NCBI GenBank assembly: GCA_045635745.1
Contig: JAZTWG010000053.1
Coordinates: 21,121 to 85,120, forward strand
DNA: 64,000 nt
Direction: 5' to 3'
Origin: SIG78 sp045635745
GTDB lineage: Bacteria; Verrucomicrobiota; Lentisphaeria; Victivallales; Victivallaceae
The notes under the pieces are model-generated. The model was given only the letters and a program-made list of their open reading frames with translations. It did no database searches and was not told the DNA's origin. Position 1 is the stretch's first letter; each line of letters opens with the position of its first letter. Shown piece after piece: positions 6,428 through 14,826 of this stretch. The position numbers and the translations under genes are program-made.

Positions 6428-9085
6428 ATGAGTGAAATTGAACATCACGATTTTCCGATCAATATCGAAGACATCATGCATACTGCCTATCTGCAGTATT
6501 CTTTGAGTGTCAACGTCGGCCGCGCCATTCCCGATGTGCGCGACGGGCTTAAGCCCGTAAACCGGCGAATTCTTTACGCTATGAAAAAACTTGGTCTCAC
6601 CAAGTCTCACGGCTATACCAAAAGCGCCAAGGTAGTCGGTGAAGTGATCGGTAACTATCACCCCCACGGCGACAGTTCTGTTTACGATGCCATGGTGCGT
6701 CTGGCGCAGCCGTTTTCGCTGCGTATGTGCATGGTCGATGGCCACGGTAACTTCGGCAGTATCGACGGCGACCCCGCGGCTGCCTACCGTTACACCGAGT
6801 GCCGTCTGGAACGTCTGGCCGAAGAAATGCTCGTGGATCTGGAAAAAGATACTGTGGATATGATGCCCACCTTTGACGAATCCAATGTGGAGCCCACCGT
6901 ACTGCCTGCCCGTTTCCCCCAGCTGTTGGTCAATGGCACCACCGGTATCGGGGTGGGTATGGCTACGAGCATTCCCACTCACAACTTGGCCGAAGTTATC
7001 AATGCCACGGTTGCGTTGCTGGATAATCCCAAAGCTTCCATCGAAGAACTTATGCGCCATCTGCCCGGGCCGGACTTCCCGACCGGAGCGATCATCCGCG
7101 GTATCTCTTCGATCCGCCAGTTCTATCAGACCGGTCGCGGTTCGATCAAGATGCGTGCCCGTGCCGAAATTATTGAAGATAACGGCAAAGAGCAGATCCT
7201 GATCACCGAAATACCCTATGCGGTCAACAAGGCCACTTTGATCGAAAGTATGGCCAATCTGGTTCGCGATAAAAAAGTGCAGGGCATTACCGGTCTGCGC
7301 GACGAATCCAGTATGAAAGCCGGGGTGCGTATCGTTGTGGATGTCAAACGTGGAGTCATGGCCAGCGTGATCCTTAATCAGCTTTTTGCCCACACCCAGC
7401 TGGAAACGACTTTCCCCTGCACCATGCTGGTGGTCGATCACAACCGCCCGCGGGTGATGAATCTGGCACAGGTATTGCAGGCATATCTCGATCACCGCAT
7501 GGAAGTGCTTATCCGAAAAACCAAGTTCGATTTGGGCAAAGCGCAGGCCCGCGCTCACATTGTGGAAGGCTTTCTCAAGGCGCTGGATATTATCGACGAA
7601 GTTGTCAATACCATCCGTGAAAGCAAGACCAAGCCCGATGCCAACGAAGCTTTGCAGAGCAAATTCGGTTTCTCCGAACTGCAGGCGGCGGCGATTCTGG
7701 AAATGCGTCTGCATCAACTTACCGGACTGGCGCGTGAAGAGCTGGATGCGGAATTTGCCGAGCTTTGTGCCAATATCAAATATTTCAACGAATTGCTTGC
7801 CAGCCGCGAAATGCGTTTGGGCGTGATTCGCGCCGATTTGATCGAAGTTCGCGATAAATACGCCGATCCGCGCCGCACCGAGATCACTACCGCCGATGGT
7901 GATTTGAATATTGCCGACCTTATTGAGCGGCACAGTTGCGTTATTACGGTTTCCAACACCGGTTATATCAAGCGGGTGCCGGCGGCGACTTATCAGACCC
8001 AGCATCGCGGCGGCAAAGGTATTATTGCCATGAAGACAAAAGAAGAGGATTATGTGGAACACCTCTTCAATGCCGACAGCCACGATCTGATCTTCTTCTT
8101 TACCGACCGCGGTTTCATGTACTGGCTGAATGTGTACGAAATCCCCGAAGCCTCGCGCAGTTCCAACGGCAAAGCCATTGTGAACATGATCAAGATCGAA
8201 CCGGGCGAAAAGATCCGTGCCATGCTTACGGTCAAGCCGGAAGAGTTGAGTGAAGAAAACAAATTCATGCTCATGTGTACACGCCGCGGCTTTATCAAAA
8301 AGATGCCGCTCAATCTCTTCAAAAATTTGCGACGTGTCGGTTTGCGCGCGCTGGTCATTGAAGATGATGACGACCTTATCAGCGCTTCGATCTGTGAAAA
8401 TGGCAACGAAGTGCTGCTTTCCACTGCCAATGGTATGGCGTGCCGCTTTACGTTGAGTGATGAAGAACTCCGGCCCATGGGCAGAACCGCCCGCGGTGTA
8501 ACGGGTATGCGGTTCAAGATCGAAGGCGATTATCTGGTGGCGATGACGGTTGTCCGCGAAAAGCTGGACGATGAAGAAGTGCTGGATGAAGATGCCGAAG
8601 TTGTGGAAGTCGAAAGCGCCGATGATGGCGAAATCATCGAAAATGCTTCCGGTCCGCAGGTGCTGGTAGTTTCCGATGGCGGTATGGGTAAGCGTTCGCT
8701 GGTCTCCACCTATCGCAAGACCCGTCGCGGTGCCAAGGGGGTGGTCAGCATCAAACTGCGTGAAAACGAAAAGGTGGTCAATACCATTCAAATCCAGAAT
8801 GGCGATGAACTTCTGATCACTACCGAACGCGGTCAGCTCACTCGTATTCCGCTCGATGAGATCCGTACCGTCGGCCGTGCCAGCAAAGGGGTCAAGATCA
8901 TGAACCTCAACGATGGCGACCGGATCACGGGAGCCGTTGCTTTGATCGAAGTCAAAGGCGAAGAAAAAGCCGAAGATGCCGAAGTGACGGAAGCTGTTAC
9001 TGCTGAAACAAACACAAATGACGGAATTGTGACGGATTCTCCCACCGGAGTGACGGGTGAAGACGATACAACTTCCGAGGCATAA
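6428..9085 (+). CDS. gyrA: DNA gyrase subunit A
   Basis: Breakage-reunion subunit of DNA gyrase, 885 residues. The N-terminal domain has the catalytic Tyr122 in R-Y-T-E, numbering as in E. coli. The quinolone-determining region H-P-H-G-D-S-S-V-Y-D keeps Ser83 and Asp87, the susceptible residues. The GyrA box reads Q-H-R-G-G-K-G (about 525-531; consensus QRRGGKG), which together with the beta-pinwheel repeats favours GyrA over ParC. The C-terminal tail (about 840-885) is acidic and rich in Glu, Thr and Asp. First gene of an operon with folP (3-nt gap) and yraN. Confidence 0.95.
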   Translation: MSEIEHHDFPINIEDIMHTAYLQYSLSVNVGRAIPDVRDGLKPVNRRILYAMKKLGLTKSHGYTKSAKVVGEVIGNYHPHGDSSVYDAMVRLAQPFSLRMCMVDGHGNFGSIDGDPAAAYRYTECRLERLAEEMLVDLEKDTVDMMPTFDESNVEPTVLPARFPQLLVNGTTGIGVGMATSIPTHNLAEVINATVALLDNPKASIEELMRHLPGPDFPTGAIIRGISSIRQFYQTGRGSIKMRARAEIIEDNGKEQILITEIPYAVNKATLIESMANLVRDKKVQGITGLRDESSMKAGVRIVVDVKRGVMASVILNQLFAHTQLETTFPCTMLVVDHNRPRVMNLAQVLQAYLDHRMEVLIRKTKFDLGKAQARAHIVEGFLKALDIIDEVVNTIRESKTKPDANEALQSKFGFSELQAAAILEMRLHQLTGLAREELDAEFAELCANIKYFNELLASREMRLGVIRADLIEVRDKYADPRRTEITTADGDLNIADLIERHSCVITVSNTGYIKRVPAATYQTQHRGGKGIIAMKTKEEDYVEHLFNADSHDLIFFFTDRGFMYWLNVYEIPEASRSSNGKAIVNMIKIEPGEKIRAMLTVKPEELSEENKFMLMCTRRGFIKKMPLNLFKNLRRVGLRALVIEDDDDLISASICENGNEVLLSTANGMACRFTLSDEELRPMGRTARGVTGMRFKIEGDYLVAMTVVREKLDDEEVLDEDAEVVEVESADDGEIIENASGPQVLVVSDGGMGKRSLVSTYRKTRRGAKGVVSIKLRENEKVVNTIQIQNGDELLITTERGQLTRIPLDEIRTVGRASKGVKIMNLNDGDRITGAVALIEVKGEEKAEDAEVTEAVTAETNTNDGIVTDSPTGVTGEDDTTSEA

Positions 9086-9088
9086 AAA

Positions 9089-9949
9089 ATGACAGAGCAG
9101 GGCGTTTTTTCGTGGCAGGAGCTGTTGGCTCCGCTGATGGGTAAACGCCCGCTTGTTGCCGGAATAGTCAATGTCACGCCGGACAGTTTTTCAGACGGAA
9201 AAGGTTCTGTTGATACTGCCGAACGCGTGGCATTTGCTTTGCAGCTGTTGGATGAAGGGGCGGATTTGCTGGATATCGGAGCTGAATCCACCCGCCCCGG
9301 GGCCAGAGAAGTGCCTCCGGAAGAAGAGTGGGCGCGGCTTGAAAGCGTCTTGAAAAATATACTTTCCCGGCGCCCCGATACGGTAATAAGCATTGATACG
9401 CGCCACAGTACAACTGCCGTCAGAGCTCTGCAGGCAGGAGCAAAGATCATCAACGATGTCAGCGGTCTGCAGTTCGATGAAAACATGGCAGGAGTCATAG
9501 CCGGATATCAAGCCGGATGTATACTCACCCATTCGGCCGGGATCCCCGAAGTAATGCAGGAAAAAGGTACTGTAATAGCTGCTGATACGCTGAAAACGGT
9601 ACAGGATGGTCTGCATGGAATATTGTCGGCTGCGCTTTCTGCGGGGATAAAATCAGACCTGATCATGCTCGATGCGGGGATCGGTTTCGGCAAAAGCTGT
9701 GCCGGAAATTATGAACTTTTGCGTAATGCCGGTTGGCTGGAAAAACACTTTGATTTACCATTTTGCTGGGGCGTATCGCGGAAAGGCCTGCTGAAATGCG
9801 AACCCGATACTATGGCAAAACGCATTGCCGGTTCGCTGGCGCTGGCGGTGAAACTTGCTGAACAGAGGGTGTCGCTTTTGCGGGTGCACGATGTGGCAAT
9901 GACCCGGGCTGCGCTTGCTGCTGCCGGAAAAATGGAAGCAGCTTTATGA
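9089..9949 (+). CDS. folP: Dihydropteroate synthase
   Basis: Condenses p-aminobenzoate with hydroxymethyl-dihydropterin diphosphate in folate synthesis; the target of sulfonamides. Signatures: N-V-T-P-D-S-F-S-D-G near residue 28, D-I-G-A-E-S-T-R-P-G-A, I-S-I-D-T, I-N-D-V-S-G, and the C-terminal region with R-V-H-D-V. The 286 residues match the family. It starts 3 nt after gyrA and overlaps yraN by 4 nt (ATGA). The early positions of the first loop look normal; no sulfonamide-resistance insertion is seen. Confidence 0.95.
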   Translation: MTEQGVFSWQELLAPLMGKRPLVAGIVNVTPDSFSDGKGSVDTAERVAFALQLLDEGADLLDIGAESTRPGAREVPPEEEWARLESVLKNILSRRPDTVISIDTRHSTTAVRALQAGAKIINDVSGLQFDENMAGVIAGYQAGCILTHSAGIPEVMQEKGTVIAADTLKTVQDGLHGILSAALSAGIKSDLIMLDAGIGFGKSCAGNYELLRNAGWLEKHFDLPFCWGVSRKGLLKCEPDTMAKRIAGSLALAVKLAEQRVSLLRVHDVAMTRAALAAAGKMEAAL

Positions 9950-10374
9950 GTCTGTTTGCCCGCGCCCGTGCCAGACATTTGAAATTGGGTTGCCGCGGCG
10001 AAGCGCTGGCGGTAAAACTTTTCCGGTGCCGTAATTGTGTGATATTGGCACGCAACTGGCGCAACAGTTCCGCACATGATGGCGCCGGTGAATTGGATAT
10101 TGTTCTGCTTGATGGCGAAACATTGGTTTTTGCTGAAGTCAAGACTCGGCGCAAGCTTGATAATTATCTGCCGGGCGCCAATCTGAGCGAGAGTCAGAAA
10201 AAACGCATCCGGCGCGGGGCAAGGGCTTATTGCCGGCAGTTCAATATTGCTGAAGAGCTGGAAAAGCGTTTTGATCTTGTGGAAATTATCCATGATGGAA
10301 AACGACTGCGCGATATAGCTTTGCACGAGAATTACATGCCATTTTTCCCGTCTGAATTCTTGACACATAATTGA
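9946..10374 (+). CDS. yraN: UPF0102 (YraN-family) nuclease-like protein
   Basis: A 142-residue member of UPF0102, which adopts an endonuclease-like PD-(D/E)xK fold. Visible core: G-C-R-G-E-x-x-A at the N-terminus, G-E-L-D-I-V-L-L-D-G-E-T-L-V-F-A-E-V-K-T-R, containing the E-x-D...E-V-K active-site pattern. Function in cells is not settled. It overlaps folP by ATGA. The -35 box of the downstream B12 operon (10360-10365) lies inside its last codons. Confidence 0.88.
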   Translation: MSLFARARARHLKLGCRGEALAVKLFRCRNCVILARNWRNSSAHDGAGELDIVLLDGETLVFAEVKTRRKLDNYLPGANLSESQKKRIRRGARAYCRQFNIAEELEKRFDLVEIIHDGKRLRDIALHENYMPFFPSEFLTHN

Positions 10375-10387
10375 TCGATGTTATATT
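10360..10387 (+). promoter_or_regulatory. Promoter of the B12-riboswitch operon
   Basis: Perfect TTGACA (10360-10365), 16-nt spacer, TATATT (10382-10387). It overlaps the stop codon of yraN and stands about 50 nt before the riboswitch core. Confidence 0.75.
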
Positions 10388-10397
10388 AATGTTATAA

Positions 10398-10434
10398 GGC
10401 AGTATTGAACGCCCGCTTACGGGGAGTATTGCCA
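10398..10434 (+). promoter_or_regulatory. 5' leader hairpin preceding the riboswitch
   Basis: ggcagtatt (about 10398) can pair over 9 bp, with two G-U pairs, with agtattgcc ending near 10434. It could be a peripheral stem of the riboswitch or an independent leader stem. Confidence 0.4.
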
Positions 10435-10443
10435 ATAAAATAT

Positions 10444-10556
10444 TATCCGGACAACAGGTGAATCCAGTGAAAATCTGGAACTGTCGTGCAACCGTGAGCT
10501 GTTGAAAAAGGATTTATAGCTTTTTCTGAAACAGCGAGCCGGATCCCTGCCGGATA
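10444..10556 (+). promoter_or_regulatory. Cobalamin (B12) riboswitch
   Basis: P1 is formed by tatccgg (10444-10450) and ccggata (10550-10556). Between them are the conserved cobalamin-aptamer blocks: aggtgaatccagtgaaaatc with the following ctggaactgtcgtgcaacc, and a B12-box-like gagccggatccctgcc near the 3' end (10536-10551). A short stem, ttgtg...cacaa (about 10560-10578), sits between the aptamer and the AAGGA ribosome-binding site, so control of translation initiation is plausible. The downstream genes end in btuFCD, which fits B12-repressed uptake. Class (AdoCbl or MeCbl/AqCbl) is not determined. Confidence 0.85.
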
Positions 10557-10593
10557 CAATTGTGCACGTAACACAAAAGGAAACATTCTTACG

Positions 10594-11418
10594 ATGAAGA
10601 CTTTGCAGAAAGTCTGTCGGGGGACGCTACTGCTGTCCCGGAAGAAGGGGTTCACGCTTATTGAACTCCTGGTTGTAATTGCGATCATTGCAATTTTAGC
10701 GGCGATGCTGCTGCCGGCACTCGCTGCCGCCAGAGCTGCGGGATGGAGTGCCGCTTGTACGAGCAATCTCAAGCAGCTCGGGTTGGCAAACATACTTTAC
10801 AGCGAAGCATATAATGGCTTGCTGGTGCCGTATGCTGTGGATATGAATGACGCAAACAAGATGCGTTGGCATGGCTTAAGCGAAAAATCAAGTAATTATG
10901 GGGATGCGGCGGATTACGATCCGGCTAAAGGGCCGCTGGCAGAGTATCTGGGCGGTACCGGACTGGTAAATCATTGTCAGGCATTGCTTGTAGATAAAAA
11001 AGATCAGGGGTTTGAGCGCGGCTGCGGCGGTTACGGGATCAATACACTTATCGGTAAACTTCGTCCGGATGGCTGGGATAGGGCTGATTATGCTGCCGGT
11101 TTTCCACTGCATAAGATAGATGATCCGGTAAAAACGATAATGTTTGCCGATTCGGCAATTACTGTACAAAGCAGCGGAAATGCTGGCGATGGACATTACG
11201 GTTACAGTTCAAGCGTGGAACCGCCAGATCCGTATATGCCGATGCCAACAATGCATTTCAGGCATAACAACTTGGCTAACAGTGTGTTGTGTGATGGGCA
11301 TGTGGAAGGTTTGCCGATGATCGAAAGTGGCGATGATAAATATAAGGAACTGTTTTTGGGGTATCCGTGCACAAAAGATGATGATGGCAGGTATGAGCGG
11401 TTTCATCCGCAATATTAA
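10594..11418 (+). CDS. Pseudopilin-like secreted protein 1 (type IV pilin N-terminus, DUF1559/H-X9-DG-like) in B12 operon
   Basis: A 274-residue protein with a class III (prepilin-type) signal: a basic stretch, cleavage site K-K-G/F-T-L-I-E-L-L, then a hydrophobic helix ending A-A-M-L-L-P-A-L. The globular part carries C-x-S-N-L-K-Q-L-G and a C-terminal M-H-F-R-H...C-D-G-H-V motif typical of the large Lentisphaerota/Planctomycetota families. After a prepilin peptidase it would be held in the inner membrane by its N-terminal helix, facing the periplasm, possibly assembled by a type II secretion/pilus machine. First gene after the cobalamin riboswitch; AAGGA is 12 nt before the ATG. A role in B12 capture or passage is an inference from the operon only. 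Confidence 0.8.
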   Translation: MKTLQKVCRGTLLLSRKKGFTLIELLVVIAIIAILAAMLLPALAAARAAGWSAACTSNLKQLGLANILYSEAYNGLLVPYAVDMNDANKMRWHGLSEKSSNYGDAADYDPAKGPLAEYLGGTGLVNHCQALLVDKKDQGFERGCGGYGINTLIGKLRPDGWDRADYAAGFPLHKIDDPVKTIMFADSAITVQSSGNAGDGHYGYSSSVEPPDPYMPMPTMHFRHNNLANSVLCDGHVEGLPMIESGDDKYKELFLGYPCTKDDDGRYERFHPQY

Positions 11419-11458
11419 GCAGTTAAGAGAACATTTCAGTAATATGCAAGAGAGTAAA

Positions 11459-12283
11459 ATGATTTTCCACAATATAACTCGATATGTTGATGCCAAAACT
11501 TTCTTTGGCGCAGAAAATCTTTTTACTCTGATCGAGCTTTTGCTGGTGATTGCCATTATTGCCATACTTGCGGCGATGCTGCTGCCGGCGTTGGCTTCGG
11601 CGCGGGCTTCGGCATGGAGTGCAAACTGCACGAGCAACCTTAAACAGCTTGGTTACGCCAATATCATGTATGCCGACAACAATCGCGGCCTGCTTGTGCC
11701 TTACGCTGTGGATATGAATACGACCAACACCCACCGCTGGCACGGCACCAGCGGGAGCTCCAGCAGCAGCGGCAGCGCCGGATATAATTACAGCAAAGGT
11801 CCGCTGGCAGAATATCTGGGCGAAAGCGGAACCGTCAACCATTGTCAGGCATTGATCGTGCCGGATGATTTCAACGGCTTTGAAAAGGGCTGCGGCGGCT
11901 ACGGGATCAATTCACTTATCGGCATGATAAAGCCAGATTTATGGGACTTTTCGGCGGGATTTCCACTGCACAGTGTGGATGACCCCGCCAATACCATTAT
12001 GTTTGCCGATTCGGCGGCGCCTTGCCGGAAAGATGGCAACTGGGCTGATTTGAGCAGTATGGATTTTATCGGATACAGTTCAAGTGTGGAAGCTCCGGCA
12101 TCATATATGGCGCCCACCATGCATTTCCGCCACAACCGGAAAGCCAATGCCGTATTTTGCGATGGCCATGTGGATTCGATGAGTATGGGCAACTCCAACA
12201 GCGGACACGAAAAAGAGCTGCTTGCTTTTCCCTGTAAAGATAATGAAGAAGATAAAAACAAATACTTTCATCCGTTAAAGTAA
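11459..12283 (+). CDS. Pseudopilin-like secreted protein 2, paralogue of the preceding gene
   Basis: Also 274 residues if started at ATG 11459, exactly the length of its neighbour; ATG 11444 is an alternative and the open frame upstream overlaps gene 1. It shares most landmarks with the first copy: G-L-L-V-P-Y-A-V-D-M-N, R-W-H-G, K-G-P-L-A-E-Y-L-G, V-N-H-C-Q-A-L, G-C-G-G-Y-G-I-N, I-M-F-A-D-S-A and M-H-F-R-H-N...C-D-G-H-V. The prepilin-type site is unusual: E-N-L/F-T-L-I-E-L-L, with Leu in place of the -1 Gly. A Ser/Gly-rich loop (about 100-110) is extra. The start codon of btuF follows its stop directly. Confidence 0.8.
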   Translation: MIFHNITRYVDAKTFFGAENLFTLIELLLVIAIIAILAAMLLPALASARASAWSANCTSNLKQLGYANIMYADNNRGLLVPYAVDMNTTNTHRWHGTSGSSSSSGSAGYNYSKGPLAEYLGESGTVNHCQALIVPDDFNGFEKGCGGYGINSLIGMIKPDLWDFSAGFPLHSVDDPANTIMFADSAAPCRKDGNWADLSSMDFIGYSSSVEAPASYMAPTMHFRHNRKANAVFCDGHVDSMSMGNSNSGHEKELLAFPCKDNEEDKNKYFHPLK

Positions 12284-13102
12284 ATGAAAATTTTCTGTAA
12301 AATATTTATAGCTCTGCTGGCCGGTTTTTCAGCAAATTTGTTTTCCGGCGAGCTGAAAGTTGTGTCGCTGTCTCCGGCTCTGACCGAAATGATCTGTTAT
12401 CTGGGCGGCGAAAAATACCTCGTCGGCAGATGTTCGGCATGCGATTACCCGGCAAGGGTCAAGGCGCTGCCGGTGGCGGGAAAATTCGGGATGCCTGAAA
12501 TCGAAAAAATCGCTGCCATGAAACCCGACTGGGTGATTGGCAATTCTTTTGCCAATACTTCAGCGGTAAAAAAACTCCGGCAGCTGGGGATCGAAACTGA
12601 TCTGGCTCAAATCTCCACTCCGGAAGATTATATTTACTGGCTGCAGCTTATCGGCAAAAAATTAAATCTGGAAACACAGGCTCAAGCCGCCGGAAAGGCG
12701 TTCCGGGAAGATGAAAAATTTTTGCAAACGCTTGAACCGTTGAAACTTAAAGTGCTGTGGGTGGTCAATGCCAAGCCGTTGATCGTCTGTTCCCTGGGAA
12801 GTCTGCCCGACAGAGTACTGAAAATGATCAAGGTCGGAAATGCCGCCGGCAGTGTAAATAAAGAGTATTTCCGCTGCTCGGCAGAGTGGCTGGCAAAAGC
12901 CGAAATCGATCTGATAATCTGGAGCGTGCCCGGCACTCCGCAGAAAAGCGGCGGATTTCTGAAAAAAATATCGGCAGTAAAAAATGGCCGGGTCATTCTG
13001 TTGGAAATGGATGACCCCATTTGCCGCCCGGGCCCCCGCTTTATGCCGGCGGTCAGGCAATTACGCGAAAAAGTTGAACTTTTTTATAAGGCAAAAAAAT
13101 GA
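12284..13102 (+). CDS. btuF: Periplasmic B12-binding protein (BtuF-like)
   Basis: A 272-residue class III solute-binding protein of the BtuF/FepB fold. Signal peptide 1-21 (hydrophobic core F-I-A-L-L-A-G-F-S-A). The N-lobe has V-V-S-L-S-P-A-L-T-E-M-I-C-Y-L-G and G-R-C-S-A-C-D-Y-P, both characteristic of BtuF; I-A-A-M-K-P-D-W-V-I-G is the usual strand. No lipobox, so probably soluble in the periplasm. It begins immediately after the second pseudopilin gene and overlaps btuC by ATGA. The B12 riboswitch upstream supports cobalamin rather than iron-siderophore as ligand. Confidence 0.88.
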   Translation: MKIFCKIFIALLAGFSANLFSGELKVVSLSPALTEMICYLGGEKYLVGRCSACDYPARVKALPVAGKFGMPEIEKIAAMKPDWVIGNSFANTSAVKKLRQLGIETDLAQISTPEDYIYWLQLIGKKLNLETQAQAAGKAFREDEKFLQTLEPLKLKVLWVVNAKPLIVCSLGSLPDRVLKMIKVGNAAGSVNKEYFRCSAEWLAKAEIDLIIWSVPGTPQKSGGFLKKISAVKNGRVILLEMDDPICRPGPRFMPAVRQLREKVELFYKAKK

Positions 13103-14049
13103 AACGCTCTCTGTTGTACGAAATCATTCTGCCATTGACCGCTTTGCTGGCAACGGCACTCTTGAGCCTGATTTGCGGTAAAGCGCAGATCAACTGGCAG
13201 GATTTTATGCACGACCCGGTTTTTGAACTGCGCGTGGTTCGGGTGCTGGGAGCGGTGGTTATTGGTGCTTCGCTGGCTTTGTCGGGCATGGTGCTGCAGG
13301 CGGTGCTGCGTAATGTGCTGGCAGAACCCTTTACGCTGGGTATTTCCGGCGGTGCGGGCGTGGGGGCGGCATTGGCGATCGTATTCGATTTGCAGTTATT
13401 GTGGTTTCTGGCGGTGCCGGCAATGGCGTGGGCCGGAGCGCTGCTTACGCTGATATTGGTATTGCTGACTGCCGGTAACCGGAGTGCGGAAAATCTGCTG
13501 TTGAGCGGGGTGATTTGCGGTACTGCGGCTTCGGGGGTATTGATGTATATTGTAAGTATTGCCAATAAAGAGGATCTGGCATCCATATCGTGGTGGATGC
13601 TTGGCGATCTGCAGAGTATGGATGCGACACTGTTGGGTTATTGCGGAAGTTTTACTTTTGTTCTGCTGGTGATTTTCCGGTTGTTTGCGCGCGAACTCAA
13701 TGCTCTCTCGCTGGGCGGCGAAATGGCCTGGAGCATGGGGGTGAATATAAAGTTTTTCACTTATTTATTTATTATAACAGCAAGTTTGCTGGCCGCTCAA
13801 ACTGTGGCTTTGGCCGGGATAACCGCCTTTGCCGGTTTGATCGTACCGCATCTGGTACGGATGTGTTACGGCAGCGACCATCAGCGCACGGTGATACCCA
13901 CGGCGTTGTGGGGGGGCGTTTTTTTAACGGTATGCGACTGGCTTTCGCGCATTGTGCATCCGGTGCATGAGCTGCCGATCGGAGTGCTGACTGCTGCGAT
14001 CGGCGGAGCGCTGTTTATATACATACTCAACCGGAGAAAAATATCATGA
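13099..14049 (+). CDS. btuC: B12 ABC transporter permease (BtuC/FecCD family)
   Basis: A 316-residue integral membrane protein of the FecCD/BtuC family, about ten transmembrane helices. Family segments: R-V-L-G-A-V-V-I-G-A-S-L-A-L-S-G-M-V-L-Q-A-V-L-R-N near residue 50, L-G-I-S-G-G-A-G-V-G-A, A-G-L-I-V-P-H-L-V-R-M and the terminal P-I-G-V-L-T-A-A-I-G-G-A. It forms the inner-membrane channel of the importer. Overlaps of 4 nt with btuF and with btuD indicate tight coupling. Confidence 0.9.
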   Translation: MKRSLLYEIILPLTALLATALLSLICGKAQINWQDFMHDPVFELRVVRVLGAVVIGASLALSGMVLQAVLRNVLAEPFTLGISGGAGVGAALAIVFDLQLLWFLAVPAMAWAGALLTLILVLLTAGNRSAENLLLSGVICGTAASGVLMYIVSIANKEDLASISWWMLGDLQSMDATLLGYCGSFTFVLLVIFRLFARELNALSLGGEMAWSMGVNIKFFTYLFIITASLLAAQTVALAGITAFAGLIVPHLVRMCYGSDHQRTVIPTALWGGVFLTVCDWLSRIVHPVHELPIGVLTAAIGGALFIYILNRRKIS

Positions 14050-14807
14050 AAATAACTCTGGATAAACTTTCTGCCGGTTATAATGGGAAAAGGCTCTTTT
14101 CGGATATTTCTGCCGAGTTACAGCCCGGAAAACCGCATTTTCTGGCGGGCCCCAACGGTGGTGGAAAAAGTACGCTGCTCAAACTTATGTGCAACTATCT
14201 GCAGCCGGTTTCCGGAACAGTTCTTTTAGATGACAAACCCATAGGTAAATACTCTTTTGCCGAACGTGCGCGCCGCTTGGGCGTGGTTTGGCAGTCGGTC
14301 AGACCCGGGTTGGATTTCAGCGTGCTGGATATGGCGGCGGTTATTGCTTCGGCCCGATTCCCGCGTCTGGGGAAACTTCCGGCGGGCGATAAAGAGCTTA
14401 TTTATTCAAGTCTGGAGCGCTTCGGATTGCTGGATAAGGCTCAACACCTTTTCAGCACACTTTCCGGCGGCGAAGCGCAACGGCTGCTGCTGGCAGGCAT
14501 GATGGTGCTGGCACCGGATGTAATGCTGCTGGATGAACCGACTTCGGCGCTGGATCCGGCATGGCGGAACCGGGTATTTGAGTTTCTGGAAGAATACGCA
14601 TGCGATCATACAGTATTGATCGTTACGCATGATCTGGAACTTATCGGCCGTGCCGGCGGAACGCTGTGGCTGCTGGATGATGGTGGTAATTTTATCAGCG
14701 GGCAGGCAGAAGATCTTTTGAACGGAGAAACTTTAAGCCGCGTTTATGCCAGCAAAGCTTCTGTAATAAAAACTCCCGGCAATCCGACAAGGATTTATTT
14801 TGATTGA
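14046..14807 (+). CDS. btuD: B12 ABC transporter ATPase (BtuD-like)
   Basis: A 253-residue ABC ATPase powering the BtuC channel. Walker A G-P-N-G-G-G-K-S at 35-42, signature L-S-G-G-E-A-Q-R at about 139-146, Walker B V-M-L-L-D-E-P-T-S near 158-166, and an H-loop I-V-T-H-D. Last gene of the riboswitch operon. It ends 19 nt from the convergent mnmE; aagagtt and aactctt in this junction can form a small stem. Confidence 0.9.
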   Translation: MKITLDKLSAGYNGKRLFSDISAELQPGKPHFLAGPNGGGKSTLLKLMCNYLQPVSGTVLLDDKPIGKYSFAERARRLGVVWQSVRPGLDFSVLDMAAVIASARFPRLGKLPAGDKELIYSSLERFGLLDKAQHLFSTLSGGEAQRLLLAGMMVLAPDVMLLDEPTSALDPAWRNRVFEFLEEYACDHTVLIVTHDLELIGRAGGTLWLLDDGGNFISGQAEDLLNGETLSRVYASKASVIKTPGNPTRIYFD

Positions 14808-14826
14808 AAGAGTTTCCCGGAACTCT

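Noticed and set aside
6383..8791. 802-codon open frame antisense to gyrA
   Set aside because: gyrA on the other strand is certain; the antisense frame stays open because gyrA rarely uses TTA, CTA and TCA codons. No ribosome-binding site or domain.
12284..14807. Iron-siderophore rather than B12 ABC importer
   Set aside because: The families overlap, but the cobalamin riboswitch upstream and the G-R-C-S-A-C-D-Y-P segment of the binding protein favour B12.
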